Shown here piece after piece: positions 13,071-27,124 of a stretch of 64,000 nt of DNA. Within the stretch, counting starts at the first letter, position 1, and every line of letters starts with the position of its first letter. The stretch is from Patiria pectinifera. Taxonomy: Eukaryota > Echinodermata > Asteroidea > Valvatida > Asterinidae. The translations under genes were made by a program, and so were the position numbers. The DNA lies in contig CM057135.1 of NCBI GenBank assembly GCA_029964075.1, forward strand, positions 27,331,366 through 27,395,365, in the 5' to 3' direction. The notes beneath the pieces were generated by a model. The model did no database searches. It was not told the origin of the DNA and saw only the letters and a program-made list of their open reading frames with translations.

Positions 13071-14275
13071 AAAACTTGCGAAACAAAAAAGATGACCAAA
13101 TTTTCATGTGTCAACTTTATGACATTTCAAACAGTGTCATATGACCCTTAATTAAAACAATTCAGAATATATTAAACTAGGCGTGGGTTGAGAAATGAGG
13201 GATTAGGGCATATTTTCATCAAAAAGGATTATTGGGGGAGGGAAAACAAATTGGCATACAAGCTCGGTTTAAGGAGATTATAAATTAAAGGCTAAAAAAG
13301 TGGATGCCGTACAGGAAAGGAATCATAACCAACTTGTAGAAGATGGACAAATACCGCCACGATGTCACACCCCGCGCAAACTGTATGTATTTTGATACGA
13401 GCTTTTTAATCCTAAATCCCCAACAAAGGTAACAGATTTAAGGCACCTGCCCGATCGCGGCATGCGCAAAAGGGGAGTCAAACTCAGTATGGTGAAAGCA
13501 AAGTGATTCGGACACACCGGACCTCCAACTACCTATCACGCAGTAATTAAAGATTAATTAATTTGAACAGGACCTAATGGTACTCGTGACTTCAAGCGAA
13601 AGGCGAATCGCGTTGATTTAAGCACTGACGAATCTTAGTAAACGGTATCGCAGGCTCTGACAGCACGCATGCCCATTACAAAATGTGCACGCACGTATAT
13701 ACTCGAGGTCAGTCTCATTCACCTTTTTCTTTCTTCGTTTATAAATTATTGTTTGAATCAAATCCTCACGTTCTCCCTGTCCATTAAAAATACGGCTTTC
13801 AGCTATATTTAGGAGAAAACAAGCGAAAACAAAAATGGAGTGTCTTCAGGATATGACCTTAAAAACAGATCCGATGCATTAGCGTAATGAAACGGAACTC
13901 CTAGCAACGACGAGTGAAAATTGCAGTATTTTGTTCACCTTCAGTTGGTGTCCCCCGCAGTTACTCTTCACAACTCGGGATCTATTACATGCAGAGTGAC
14001 ACTGGACTAAGTGGTTCGCACTTTATTCCTATACGGTTCAAGAACATCGGGGAATGCAATTTTATTTTTAGTTTATATCAAGCGATTGTGCAACCATATT
14101 TTGTTTTGAAGTTCATATACTGATCAAAGATATTTCCAGAATTTCTTTGCTATGTAATACAAAGAAAGCCAAGTCGCCCGATACGAGTCAAGTTCTTCTT
14201 GCCAGGGTGTTTCAATTACCTGCGCTATTCGTAACAGAAAGTAACCCGTCAATCTACATTCCCAATGTGTTTTGT
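13071..14275. other. Non-coding, nothing recognised
   Basis: AT-rich with short random-looking frames. No repeat shared with the rest of the window. Confidence 0.4.
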
Positions 14276-14509
14276 ACTCTCTAAATTCCAAAGTGTGAAA
14301 ATTCACTCCATTCGAGTGAAGATTCACTCCCACAGTCGGAAACTAGGGACTAGACGTTAGAGTGAAATTCCTTCAATCGTAAAGATTGAGTTTTTACTCG
14401 AGCTTCGTCTGAAGTGATTCTTTTTTTCAGACTATTTCAATCAAACATGAGAGTGATTTTCACCCTTAAACGTCTAGTCCCTAATTTCACTCTTTGGAAT
14501 TTAGAGAGT
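14276..14509. mobile_element. Foldback MITE with ACTCTCTAAATTCC ends
   Basis: The left end ACTCTCTAAATTCCAAAG and the right end CTTTGGAATTTAGAGAGT are exact inverted repeats. Inner arms also pair (AGGGACTAGACGTTAGAGTG with CACCCTTAAACGTCTAGTCC in reverse). No open frame. Target duplication unclear. Confidence 0.7.
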
Positions 14510-14631
14510 GTATAGCTGCATCGTCGGGTATGGTGCCCAAGCAAACTTTGAATTACGAAAATACTTAAGTTTTGATGCATTCACTGTCGGTTTTACAAAC
14601 TATGACGTGAATATTCTACTAAGCCTTCTTC

Positions 14632-14738
14632 TAACCCTAACCCTACCCCTCACCCTTAACCTAAACCGATATTCAACCCTAACCGAAACCTAAATTTAAC
14701 CCTAATCAAACCCTATCCCTAACTCTTATTAAACTGCA
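14632..14738 (+). repeat. Degenerate telomere-like CCCTAA tract
   Basis: About twelve CCCTAA, CCCTTAA and ACCTAAA variants in tandem. Too degenerate for a chromosome end; probably an interstitial or element-internal tract. Confidence 0.6.
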
Positions 14739-14839
14739 AGGGAGCAATTTCGTGACATAAAAAATGTATTATGTTCACCACAATTCAGGTTTGTTTATGG
14801 TGTACATCGAGGATTTTATATTGTTCCTCATCGTCTGTC

Positions 14840-14990
14840 TTTTGTTTAATCTCAACTTTTTTACAACAGCTCCCATTGGTTTTGTACACGTTTTCTAATC
14901 GAGGTCGTCCTCGATTTGACTCCAGTCCTCCATTACTCGATGATGCTTCACATTGTGTGTCATCGATTTACACCATGAACACGCGCACAT
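14840..14990 (+). repeat. Repeat family I, copy 1
   Basis: TCTTTTGTTTAATCTCAACT... to GGTTTTGTACACG matches 50840-50890 with the same spacing, and both run on to a GAACACG word. This copy has its own inverted words (CATCGAGGA-like, TCGATGATG/CATCGATT). Confidence 0.5.
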
Positions 14991-17130
14991 AATATAAGCA
15001 CATGCAAAGTATTCACAATATTACTCAAATATGCCAGCAGCCCAGGCTTTATCTCAAGCCAGTGGTTTTTCTACGAAGTTAATCCGGTGTGAAATCGGAC
15101 TCGTATACAAATTCGGACTCGTTTTCCCTTTTATTGGTTAAACCTTCTCACGTGACTAGTCCCTCTCGCAATTATCTATGCATGAGCATGCGCAATACCA
15201 CCAATGAGTCCGTATTTCATAAAACCTAAATTCACGCTACACCGGTCCTCCAAAGAATGGGGCGCCTTAATGCTTGATTGATATTACCGTATAAATTCAT
15301 AAAGGTCGAAAAAGTAGTGGGCAGTATATACTATAGAGCCTGCACGTTCTCTCTGACCATTCTATAGGGGTACAATCACGTACGAGTTACCAGGATATGG
15401 CATGCAAGAGGATTGTTTGTTGTCATAAGCCATAGTCTCGCGTATTATGGGGCCTTGATTGTATGATTTCTTGTGAACTGAACCGCATCGCCATCAAAAT
15501 GAATTCCCGTCCCTAGACTTAGGAAGATTTCATTTCCCTTTCTCTTTGAGGCACTGCAGACGTGCTGGATTATGTTTTGATAAGGAAATCCACCATAAAA
15601 TAAATGTTTCGAGGTCATTGTGAAAGGAGACGGCTTTGATTGCTGGTCCTTCTTCCGATTTTTAAAGAAATAATAACCTTAAATCGAAGGTGCTTTCTAA
15701 TCAGGATAGAGGAATTCAATGGAATAAGAAAATGGAATACGAAAATGTACCTGTGTGTGATAACTATGTTCATATAGTAAGGGTTTTCTTATTGAAAGAT
15801 AACGGATAGAATGCATCTAAACTCCAAATAAAGCAAACAAAACAAATGTTAGAAACGTTTTTCCTCTGTTTATAATGTGTCAGCAGGTTCTTTCAAAAAT
15901 AATGAAAGGGGTGCCGATTATAAGGTTAATATGATGCAGGGGTCTGAGTTAGGGTAACTGAGTGGGTTTGGGTTAAAGTTTCACCGTATGGCTGAAGATT
16001 AAGAGATTATCATGAAGTGATACATTGTTTTTGTCAAGAATTGCCGTTCTGACGCCTATGAGTTTGTTTCTGCATTCAATAGGGGACGTTGAGGACAATA
16101 GGGTCCCCAATTCCCGAGAGGTCCCCAATTTGGATTCGTGTACAAAACATATGGGAGGTCTTCCTAAAAAGTTGGGTTACTACAAACAAAGTACAAACAA
16201 AAGAGGGAAAATAGGGGGTCCCCGATTTGCAAGCAAATACACACTTGTGTGAGGATGTTTCCTTGATGGCTAAAACTAACTAATCATTGTACACGTCTTT
16301 ACATATTTCTGTATCGCAGGTGTGGCGTCAAAGTTTACGACAGCGTATGGCACATTTGGCTCAAATGTTGGTAAGAAACACTGCCTATATAACGAGTATA
16401 AGAAACTGATGTGACAGAAACGAAAAAAGCAATTATTTCCAGGTTTCACAAAAATTTCAAGAACCTTTTGAAAAGCTAGCTGCAACCAATCTTTTTGACC
16501 TGATGAACTGCAAACACGGGAAAAGCAAAGACAATGTCCTCACGGCCAGGTGCTTAGCGTTTGTATTTCTTCGATCATATCAACATGCAACGCGCTAAGG
16601 TGTCTGTCCACCTGTGCCAACATGTGCATTTGGCTTTTTGATGTTGTCTTAAGTGGTATGTGGTTTTTACATCTCGAGAGCATACTGCAGAGAGAAAACG
16701 GCCAACGTTGAACAAATTGGATTTATTTGTTTGAAAACCTTGTAGCTGACATATCAACATTGAGCATGACATGACGGTGTTTTGGCATGCACACCGTCGG
16801 CCCCCAGTCATGTTTTTACAAGCACTGGCGGCAGTAGCGATGCATACAAGCCACGTTTCGGCGGCAATTCTAGTGCTGAAAGACGGCACTCAATTCCTGA
16901 AGTCGATAATAGAGGAATGTATTTGCTTTTGAGAGCTTTAAATCATTTACGTTGGAATAACGCATACTGACTGATAATTTGCCTTTCTTTGGCCGCTCGG
17001 GCCCGTAGGCAGGGGGTGGCGAGGTCGGACGTTCCCTCCCTCCCTACCCCCCCCCCATCCCAATCGGCCGCAGATCCACTTTTTCCTCGTGATTGACATT
17101 TGAGTTTTACTCAAATGTGTATTTCCATGT
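14991..17130. other. Non-coding, nothing recognised
   Basis: Frames of up to 104 codons (16575-16889, minus) lack any recognisable domain. The duplicated phrase GAGGTCCCCAATT and its variant occur near 16095-16130. No gene supported. Confidence 0.4.
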
Positions 17131-17600
17131 GTAATCAACTGATTATTAGACAAAAAGGTACACTTTTATTGTAAAAACGAACCTCCCATTCTATCAGGCT
17201 GCGTATGCGTAATCAACTATTTATTAGACATGAAAAGGTCCACTTTATATTAAAAACGACCCTCCAGTTCCGCCAGGCTGTGTATTTCGATATGTAATCA
17301 ACTGTTTATAAGACATGAAAAGGTCCACGTTATGGTAAAAACGACCCTCCCACCAAGCTGTGAATTTCAATGTGTATAATCAATTATTTATTAGACATGA
17401 AAATGTCAATTTTATGGTAAAAACGACACTCCACTTGACCAGGCTGTGTATTTATAGGTCTAATCAAATGTTAATTAGACATGAAAAGGTCCACTTTATT
17501 GTAAAAACGACACTCCACTTGTCCAGGCTGATCAACTGTTTATTAGACATGAAAAGGTCCGATTCATGGTAAAAACGACCCTTCGCTTCCACCAGGCTGG
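17131..17600 (+). repeat. Satellite: six ~70-85-bp units
   Basis: Units start near 17131, 17209, 17294, 17375, 17460 and 17531. Each carries TAATCAACTGTTTATTAGAC, ATGAAAAGGTCCACTTTAT, GTAAAAACGACCCTCC and CCAGGCTG with 10-20% divergence. The last two units are shorter. A short frame inside is an artefact of the repeat. Confidence 0.9.
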
Positions 17601-20250
17601 CTACGGCCATCCTTGCCGCTGTCACACTCATCTTTATAACATTTAATCTGGAAAATGCAATCCCAAAAATTAAATTCATGTGCTCTTAGAAATTCATTAC
17701 GATTGATGTATATCCGATTCTGAGGACATCATTCCGTTTTTCCCCCTCGTGCAGAACAAATCTCTCGCCGAGTATCCGAACGATATCGTGGGGCGTGTGG
17801 ACGAAGTCTTCCGGCTAGCTGGGAACTCGACCGAGGGATAGATGGCCAAAAGGAAAAACCCGGGAACTGGACCCAGTATCGAGGAAACAAAGTCGTCGAT
17901 ACGTCTGCATCGCGTTGTCACAAATCAATCCTCTCCATCCCAACTCTTGAACTATATACGCGCAAATGCTCTGGGAGAACTGTTCCTAGCAAAAACGACT
18001 CTGGCAAAAACTATTTAAATTTAAATTCAAAATCTGGGAGAACTCTTTAAATTCTGGGAGAGTTTCTCATTGCAGCGTTGATTAATATTTCATAAAAATG
18101 AAATATTATATTTTTTCAAGTTATAATAATTATTCATTCTACTAAAAACATCGCCGGTTCCCCGCCCCACCCCAACCCCCCAAAAAGCTGCACGCTGTTG
18201 TCTCAAAAAAAGGTCGCAATTACATTTTTTTTTCGAGATCTAATCCGACACGGGATTTTATGCAATTGTAGTTAAATTATGATTGAGTGTTCTTCTATTT
18301 CCAGCGGCACTGAGATTATTTTGTTAATTAAAGTCCTTTTACTTCCACAAGCTCAAGTTGAAATTCACACGCTTACAAGCGTGAATACAAATACTGCCTT
18401 TGAATAAAAGTGACATATGTGGATATTCCAAAGTAATTAAATGATTTTTGTTTATACAGAAAAAAAGTATTACTATTGACTTATTGACCGGTGACTGTTG
18501 AAGACGAAGCGTGTGTTTAATATTTCAAAACGGAATCCAATTACTGCCTTCATGCAACATTGACCTGTCGCAATTAATTTCGAGTCCGGGGCAGGTGGAT
18601 GCTCAATCCACGAGCATAAGAGGTATAGACTCAGATTAACCAGCAGACCGTGATTGCCTGTATAGGCAGTCATCGAATCGATCTTGGCAGGATTTTTCAC
18701 TTGGGTGCAGTACGACCTTTCTTACAGATCAGCTCTCCCCCCCCCCCCGACTGATTTCTGATTTCTGACTCAACCTGCCAACTATATACATATTCCTCCA
18801 CAAAAAAGGGGATGGGGAAAGAGGAGCCTTGAGTTTAAGTTAAAAGAAGAAACAATCGGAAAGGGGTCTAAAACGAGTCGGCTATGCACATTATGGATAT
18901 TAAAGAGGTGTGGCCTGAACAGCGCCCTCTAGTGTTGAATGATGTCCTCCTTGTGTCTCTACTCCCTTTCACCTGATTTCCCGCAATTTCTTCTAATTCA
19001 TTCAGCAGAATGGTGCAATGTTAACACTTCATTTTAATTTAAAAGGGATCGAGGGGACAAATTCCATTGAGACTGTTTTTCTTTTCTTCTTTCTTGCACC
19101 TCTTTACGTCTTCGCCTACCGGTATTGATCCGCGGCAAGATTACCACAGGGAGTTCGAGCGCGAATTTTCGCGAACTATTTTGACCACTGTTCAAGCAAC
19201 TTCACTAGTCCACTCGAACTCACACTGGATCCATTTTTTCCAGCCTACGCTGATATGTTGGTCGCGTCTGTGGTAAGCCGCGCGCTTCATGCCGGTACAT
19301 ACAGCAGGAAGCCAGGGACGGAGAAATTAATTCGTGATGTCGTCCGACCGGAGTTTGCATGGTAATGTCAATGCGCATGCGTAACATACGTTACAAATCA
19401 TCCACTGAGTACACCCATTGTTCACTGAGTACACCCACAGTCATTCATTCATATGGGAGTCGGTATATCCCTGGTATCCCGTTGGGAAACTATATCATTC
19501 GATTAAGGAGAGGATACCCTCCCATAGGACCTCGTGGAAGAGGGTCATGCAGGTGTAAGATGGCCCAGTTATCTGGGCTCGCTCCCCTGTGTGACGGAGA
19601 ACGCAAGACCGGCTATAAAATTACTTCTTCTCGTGTAAAGGATGAGAAAATTGCTTTAAACCTGTAGAAAAGGTGAAAGGCGAAACTGGATTGCAAGAAT
19701 GCAATCCAACAAAAACTCTTAGCAGATGTTTTTAACTGCCATATGTAGATCGATGATACGAAGGCCTGTCTCATGTGTAATGGCAAGGCTCCCCTGCTCA
19801 AAGTAAAGGGTGGCAATATATAACATTAATTTTCTGTGTCTATGTTTCCATCAAAAGGTTCATTTTTTCTTTTTGATCTTAGGGCCAGACTTTCAAAAAA
19901 CATAACTGTGTGGATATTTGCTCGCTGGAGAAATTGCATTGGTGATAAAACTCAAAAACCGAGTAAGCCTCCCCAAAAAAGATATTCAAAACCTTAACTG
20001 GAAAACCCTCCATTTCTTTTCAGAAGCTGAATCTACCATTCAATTTTCTTAAATCGCATGACCTGTTTTGCAGGGGGGAAATAGCCGCTAAAACTTCCAA
20101 TCATTGAAATTTAAAAATGTTAATGGGAAAAACAATGCTGCTTCAGATTTTCTAAGATAAGAATTCATTTCATCCGAAGTCGGGTGTGCATGCACGCGTG
20201 TGGGCCTTTTTCTATATATTAAGGTTGATTTGGAATTGGGTCTTTCGGTG
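17601..20250. other. Non-coding; one CTCF-like word at 18920
   Basis: No gene recognised. CAGCGCCCTCTAGTG at 18920-18934 reads CACTAGAGGGCGCTG on the minus strand, a close match to the CTCF core. Frames such as 19359-19667 have no recognisable domain. Confidence 0.4.
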
Positions 20251-20511
20251 ACATCTTGTAAGTCCGAGCTTTTTCACCGATGTAAAAAAAAACATGTTCT
20301 TAGTGCAGAATCAAGTGGGAATGGGTTTTCTTAATCCCGGATCACGTTGAATCGTGCCCCGCGTGTCATTTTAACCAAACTACATTTTGTAGATCCGAGC
20401 TTTTCCGCCGAAGTAAACAAAAATGTCTTTGTGCAGAATCAAGTGGGAGTGGGTTTTCATAAACCCGGATCACGTTGAATCTTTGCCCACCGCGGATCAA
20501 TTTAACCAAAC
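20251..20511 (+). repeat. 130-bp tandem duplication
   Basis: 20251-20380 and 20381-20511 share TCCGAGCTTTTTC/TCCGAGCTTTTCC, GTGCAGAATCAAGTGGGA, CCCGGATCACGTTGAATC and TTTAACCAAAC in register, with about 15% divergence. Confidence 0.85.
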
Positions 20512-20752
20512 AAACTTAGCCAAGATACCTGTACTGTTGCACGAGCACGAGACATTTGCTAATGTTCTATGGGAAAAAAAGTCCAGAGCTCATCTAAAAT
20601 ATTGTGATGCAGCTGCTTCAACGGTAAACATGACATGTCGGTGCATATCTTAAACCACGGACGGCGACAGTGATTTCATGTTCAGATATCGCAAGGGCCG
20701 ATGGCGTATGTAACCAGAGATTTTTCTTTGGATGGTGATTGACAATCTGGCA

Positions 20753-20969
20753 ACATGGGCGTCGCAAGGTGGGGGCAGGTCCCCCGCATGGAGACGAGGG
20801 GGAAATCCTATTGCTGTTACTTTGATGTATACTAAACAATATGGAACTAACAAAGCGTATAGTGATGTATTGCACTCCCTTTCCTTCTTTCCACGGCCGC
20901 TGATTTCTCCCTTCGCTTCTGGTGAGTGCTTTGCCCCCCTCTAGAAAAAAATCCCTGCTGAGCGCCCAT
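20753..20969. mobile_element. hAT-like MITE with 8-bp target duplication
   Basis: ATCTGGCA flanks the element on both sides (20745-20752 and 20970-20977). The ends ACATGGGCGTCGCAAGG and GCTGAGCGCCCAT are imperfect inverted repeats of ATGGGCG type. The interior is rich in C/G runs (GGGGGCAGGTCCCCC). Frames over it are shadows. Confidence 0.7.
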
Positions 20970-20977
20970 ATCTGGCA

Positions 20978-23799
20978 TGCATCGTTCATGCAGAAACAGG
21001 CCTAATGTTTAAACATAAAAATGTCAGTTATGTACTACAAATTCTCAAGAGTTGACCACAATTTGTAAGGCAATGCGCCTTTACACGAAAGCAGCACCAG
21101 TTCACAGACAACAAGGAATCGTTTATTAAATCCTCTCGCAAATCTCGCCCTTTCCCCTGGAGCACCTCTCGACCAAATTAAAAAACATTAAAGTGGTAAT
21201 AAATTGATTTCAACACTCCCACTCCCGCGACTGACCCTCAATAAAACTACCCTTTAAGATTTGTTTCTGCCTGAAAAAAAAAAAAGTTATTTAAATTTGA
21301 TATGGCTTCAGTTCTTGTAATGAGATCAAGGAGCATAATGGATTATTGCTAGTCTGCAGGTTGCACGCGGCGTCCTTTAGGTGGGTCAACCACCCTCTTT
21401 TTTACCAGATTCTTTTTCTTTAACCCAGATACCAGCCAAGCTATAAATCTTATGATCGATTTCATCCGACATGGCCACCGTGTTCAATCCTATTACGATT
21501 CATTAAATTGCCCCAAAGACATCAGAATATGCAGATGTGTAACAGGAGACATTTTATGGCCTATTTGGATTTTGAGTGTCTCTTGGTTGGGGGGAACTAC
21601 TTCAATCCATATATAATTGCATGTACGTTTGTACTGTCCAAGGCAACATGACAATCCTGTGTGGAATCGGATATGGCAATGACGGATATGGAAAAGACGT
21701 CACCGTAAATCGAACCTTGTGTTTTTTACCAATTCAAATTTGAAATGTATTTTCCATTTATGTACAATGAATCACATCAGTCTATACCCAGAGGTCATAC
21801 AGAGTGGCTCCGCATATCGTTCAAAGCTTTTGGCTTGCTAGCTGCTGGAAAAAAATGAACTTGCTGTAATCGTAAAAAAAAAATCAATATATTTTTTGGA
21901 CGGGGATATGTGATGTAATCGGTCCAATTAAATAAAGTCCTCGTTATTGTTGGAAGTTGCACGAAAAACACGTTTTTCTCCCGAACTTTTCACCTATAAA
22001 TGGAAGTTTGAACGTGAATATTATTTTAAGAGATCGCAATCACCATTCGCAGAAATTTATCTGGAGTACAAATGTGACTCTTAAGTCACGTAAAAGGTTA
22101 AGCACATTGTATTTATTTGCAATTACTTACCTACTCAAAGTTGCCCATGCTTGATGGCTTCTTAAGTAACAGACCCTTTCTCTTTAATGTCTTGCTCCAC
22201 GGTTGCAAACACTTGAAGACATACGTTGACTCGAAGTCTGAGGAATTTGAAAAAGGATGAGCATCTTTACATGTCTACCTCATCAGGAGGAACCTATAAA
22301 GAGTTATACCATTACCATACGGTTCTTACTTACGAAATCGATATGAAATCAGTATCAAATTGCATGTTCCTTGTTCACTTTGCATTCTTTGATCCTAAAT
22401 GCTGAGACAGCTATTTTGGGTGACAGTATAAAAATTGTAACAGATCGTTTTCATTCAGACAAGCATTCAAAACAAAAATAAAGATGCTAACCGGAATCTA
22501 TGATAAATGTTCAAAGACGTGACAAAATGGAGATGGATGGTGCTGCATGCATCCGCGAGCACCTCTTTCAGTTATTAATAAATGAAGTGGAAGCAAGATG
22601 GAGTTTCACGTTCCCTATTAGTTGGCCTGAGCCTTTGTGGATGAACTCTCAGCCTGATGTTTAAAAAAAGTCACAGATTAAAAGAAATAGATGTATGCAA
22701 AATATTGGCCATGTTTTTGTGTATGTGTCTTGGGCGTGTAGCATGTACCCGAAAAGTCATAATTATGTGCTTGCAGCTAATCACTAAAAAAATTATCACT
22801 CTGTATAGAAATGTAGGTACAGTAAGGTTGCGAAGTGAAACAATTTCAGATTAATTTTCTGGTAATTTGCAAATCTATGAGCCCTTCCTTTTTTTTTCAG
22901 ACTCTGCAGAAAATTGCATGGACAAGTGAAAAACAAACACTGTATGAAAATTTAAACCCAAATGGTGTTTCCTTTTGCAGAGGCCTAGATTTTTGCACAA
23001 AAATATGTTTTTACCAGTAATATTTAACGCGTTTTGTGTAGGTCTTATTATCAGTATATTTTCAGTAGAATTTGACAGTTGTAGGATGATCGACCGAAAT
23101 TCTTGATCTCGGTCGACATAAACACAACGCGTGTTCGTCCTTATGCTTCCCAAAGCTTGAATAGCAAAGTAGCGACACGCTTCTTGCTGTACATGTAAAC
23201 CATTATAACTGAAAATCTCACATGTGAAGATATTAAAATGTGGGGCAAGCACCATCAAGTGCGAGCAAACAATCTGGAGAAATGTCACAGGTCACACAGA
23301 ACAGACGCGCCACGATACTCCCTTTATGGTTGCAGACCAGTAAGTAAACTTCCATAGACCCCAATGGTAAATGCTTCGGAATTTCGGGAAAAATACTCAC
23401 AACTCTTCAAGGTGTTCGAGATACACATCAAATTAAAGCTTATTTCATCATCTTTCATTTTCTTTTCAAATTGTTTTTTTTTTGGGGGGGGGGTTTCAAC
23501 TGATGACTTTTAGGAGAAATTTCCATCCGAAGATGATCACCCCTGAAAATAGTCCTGAAGCCCATCGCCATTTTGAAAAACGATGCCTACACTCCATTGC
23601 AAAATGAGCGCTTTAAGGGCCTCAATTTCATCCAAATTGAACGGAACTACAAGCTCACAGTATTGTGCAGGGCTTCCACCCATATTTTTTACAAACCCTC
23701 AAGTTCATGGCCCACAGCATGCTCAAATACTGAAGATTTTGAGGGCATACAAATCGTGATTTGGCCGGCGTAGGCAATTTCGGACCGATTTACTGGTCT
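20978..23799. other. Non-coding, nothing recognised
   Basis: The 137-codon minus frame at 22875-23288 has no recognisable domain. A short inverted pair (ATCGACCGAAATTCTTGATC and CGGTCGACAT) lies near 23087-23120. No gene supported. Confidence 0.4.
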
Positions 23800-23920
23800 G
23801 CAACCTTATCATGCTGCCACCATTTCAGTCATGTTCCCTGTATCCAATAACAGTAATGAATGATAACGTTTTGTGCAAAAGGGAAGCATTCTATTTTTCC
23901 TTCCAGCCTCGCTTTGATTA
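23800..23920 (+). repeat. Dispersed repeat D, copy 2
   Basis: Second copy of the repeat at 7873-7995, shared from TTATCATGCTGCC to CCAGCCTCG. Flanks differ, so this is a dispersed element rather than a segmental duplication. Confidence 0.65.
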
Positions 23921-26900
23921 CGTTGTTTGAATGGGGAAAAAAAATCAAGATAGTAGCCGCAACATAATAATGGTCTACTGCAATTAGCCCATGCATTTGT
24001 CCAAAATAAAATTTCTACCTGAGGATGCTGATAGAGGGCGCCCTGATAGTTAACGGCGCATAAAATTGAAATATAATCCCAAAAAGCATTTTAATTTTGT
24101 ACCCAAATTGCCAGGTGATAGAGGGCGCCCCAATAAGTAAACAGCGACATAACTAAATCTTCAAACGGCCAACAGTAGGCATCTTCCATTGCAAAGAAAC
24201 TGATAATCTTATAAACCGTCTCAATGTTGAGTCCAAATGTTTTGTGCAAAAACAAGAGACTGGAGTTTCAAATCGTTTTACAACATTAAGTTCTAAATCC
24301 TTTTCGATGCTTTGCATTACTTTTTTAGCAGCCCTTTAAATGAGACTCTCAATCATAATTAATCCTGAATAATTTGATAATGCAGCGCACCTGCAAAAAA
24401 AACATTAATTATGAATAAATCATTCAAATAAAATTTGGCGAGAAATGTAGACCTATCTATTTATGAGTCAACCATCCAAAGAAGTAAAATTGTTTTTGAA
24501 ATGTTTAAACAAGTTGTAAAACAATTCCCCTACCCCTGCCATGCAATACCATACCATTGGCAAATCAATTTACAAATCAATTTTTATTGAAATGACATAG
24601 ATGCATCCGATTTGAATTTCAACTATTTTGTGGGAAAAATTTGAACAATTATTAAAATCCCATCATTTGAGTTTATAAATGAGTTCATATCAGCTAATCC
24701 TGCACAAGTGACTGATACAAAAATAAATTCAACCGTTTTTGTGCGTAAAATTGTTAGCAATTTATTAAAAACCAAACAATTTCCAGAAAAGAAATTCCTA
24801 CCTTTCAGTGACTCACCCTGGCTAGCCAAGTTTTTGTAAAACTAAATCTTATTAATATTTAGGTATGACAAACCAGGTAATTTGTGCATAAAACCAAGGT
24901 ATAAGTAAACCATTCAAAGTGTCCATTTGTTTCACCCTATATCCAGGCTTCAGTGGTCTTTTTTTTTCACATTGACTTGATGACTTTTTTTATAAACTCA
25001 ATTTTTAGGCTTATAAAAGAATTGAGACATTTGAGAGAAATCTATACAGTAAAGCTTGAACTATCACCCTGGTCTAAATTATTGAAAGGTTTTCGACTTG
25101 AGACTGCCTTTCAAAGCAAATTTCATGTCACTTTGCAGGTCTATTAGCTGTAACTGGCATCCGAAGAGTTTTCTAGGGTTGTTCTTTAGTATTACCTCTA
25201 AATTGAAAACTTTTTTTATTATTATTTATTTTTTAATTACCTGTACATGAATCTGTAGAATGATGATCAATAGATTATAGAATAAAAAAAAGGGAAAATA
25301 ATTAAAATGTTGACTGGTTCACATGTTTATGCATAGAACCTAAATTTCCTGGCCTGACATTCATACCAGGAATGCATATAAAGATTGACTACACTCCCAA
25401 AAAAACTTCACGGTTCCCACCCTTTCCAAAGCCCAGCCCATGCAACTCCCATACCCAACCGCTCTACAAATTAATAGGAGCACAGGAAGAAAAATTGCCC
25501 CCCCCCCCCCCCTCTCTGCTCTCCCATAGTCCCATATGTTGTTGTTTTTTTATTGGTGAAAATTCTGAACATAAATGAAAGGTTGCAAGTAAGAGTTTCG
25601 CAAGTCATTCTACATCCAAGCAAATCACTTCAAATACACACAATAGGCCTACTGGCAAACGATACTCAGTCATACACTTCAAAACCTAGGCTTGCCCTAT
25701 ACCTAGTCTATGGCCCCGCAGTATAGTAGCAGACTACTCTGTGCGGGGCCGTAGACTAGGGCTATTCGAAACCCAACGGCAACGCCAACGTGACCCTTTA
25801 CTCCAAAATGTTTCACTCAATCACGACGTACCTTGACTCCACTCTCAAAACCTTGCCTCAGCTTTTACCATGTTCAGACCTCATGCAAAGCATGCAGTGT
25901 CAGCAGTCGGCACATGCAAAGAAAATTCCATCAGTGTCATTGTCGCACATGTTGTTGAATGTCGTGTTAGCATGGTCAGGCGTCAGGGTACTCCCGTCGG
26001 AATGTGCCCGAGTCGATACACCACAACTTCGAAATTCATTCGCGACCGACAGAGCAAGTTGACTCAACATACCGGTACGTGTTGATTCATAAGTAGACAA
26101 AATAAATGTCAAGTGACCGTTGAGATACCTTCTTAACCTCGTTAATGTTAGCACACACGGGCCACTGTCATGACTGTTGCAGCTTGGCAGACGAACAGGT
26201 GACTGACAAAAATATGACATTTTTTCTATATCAAAATGCGCGCGTATGTTTTGGCTGTTTTATCAATTGACACTAACATTTTGCGCCAATGGACATATCG
26301 GTCATTATATTGAATAAAGTATCAATAGAGTCAAACAATCATGTATTTTTCTTTGAAAATTAATAAACTACTTTATTTCAGTGTCTGATATCTTAATTTT
26401 GTATTTTCTTATTAATGGTAAATATGAATACATATTTTTTTTCAGAGGGAGTAAGAAAAGCATGTTAAAGCTGTAAAGACAAGATTTTCGAAACATCGGC
26501 TTCGTGTGTGGTTCGAATTTAGGAGATAATTAGGCCCGTAATTAACTCAGTTTGGGGACTAAAATGAAGATGAGTCCTAGTCCTACTTCAAAAATATCAA
26601 ATTGTATAATAGCAGCCCAGATCTTAGAGTATCATTTCTTTTAATTTGGACTTTCAAGTGAATCTGATGCCGCAATTAAGCCTAAGCTGAAAACGGAGCC
26701 GATGTTTTGGAAAATCTCTGATGGTTAATTCTGTATGTCGCCCTCTATTGCTCCTTGCAGAAAGTTCATTTTACCAAACTGGGGCATGGCAGAGGAGGTG
26801 GGGTGTTCAGGGATAGATGTGCGATTCTATAAACAATCCTCAGTTTGTCACTCTGTGCAGGAATACTGGTTTAAAGATTAATTTGTGAAAGGTTACCATG

Positions 26901-27124
26901 TGGGGCAAAATGTTGTGACTTGTGTTTCATATGGATCATATATGGAAATTGAACCTGCAAGTTTTGTGAATCTCCATCCCAATAAAACAAGTAAAATGTT
27001 TTATTCAGTACATGTACTTGAAAATTTCTCCAAAAATAATACAACTGGACACAAACAAAACACTATAATGAAAAACATAAAAATTCAACACAATTTATGA
27101 TTTCATGTTCTGAAGAAATCCTTC
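23921..27124. other. Non-coding; duplicated GATAGAGGGCGCC motif and a 19-bp hairpin
   Basis: TGATAGAGGGCGCC occurs at 24029 and 24117 followed by related text. At 25702-25760 a hairpin has arms CCTAGTCTATGGCCCCGCA and TGCGGGGCCGTAGACTAGG. Frames at 25790-26220 show no domain on either strand. An (A/T)-rich stretch and a poly-C run (about 25499) are also present. Confidence 0.45.

Noticed and set aside
14632-14738. Chromosome end
   Set aside because: The CCCTAA-like tract is short, degenerate and followed by ordinary sequence on both sides.
17131-17600. CRISPR array
   Set aside because: The units are diverged throughout, with no constant repeat plus unique spacer pattern, and the DNA is eukaryotic.
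22875-23288. 137-codon minus frame
   Set aside because: No domain and AT-driven composition.
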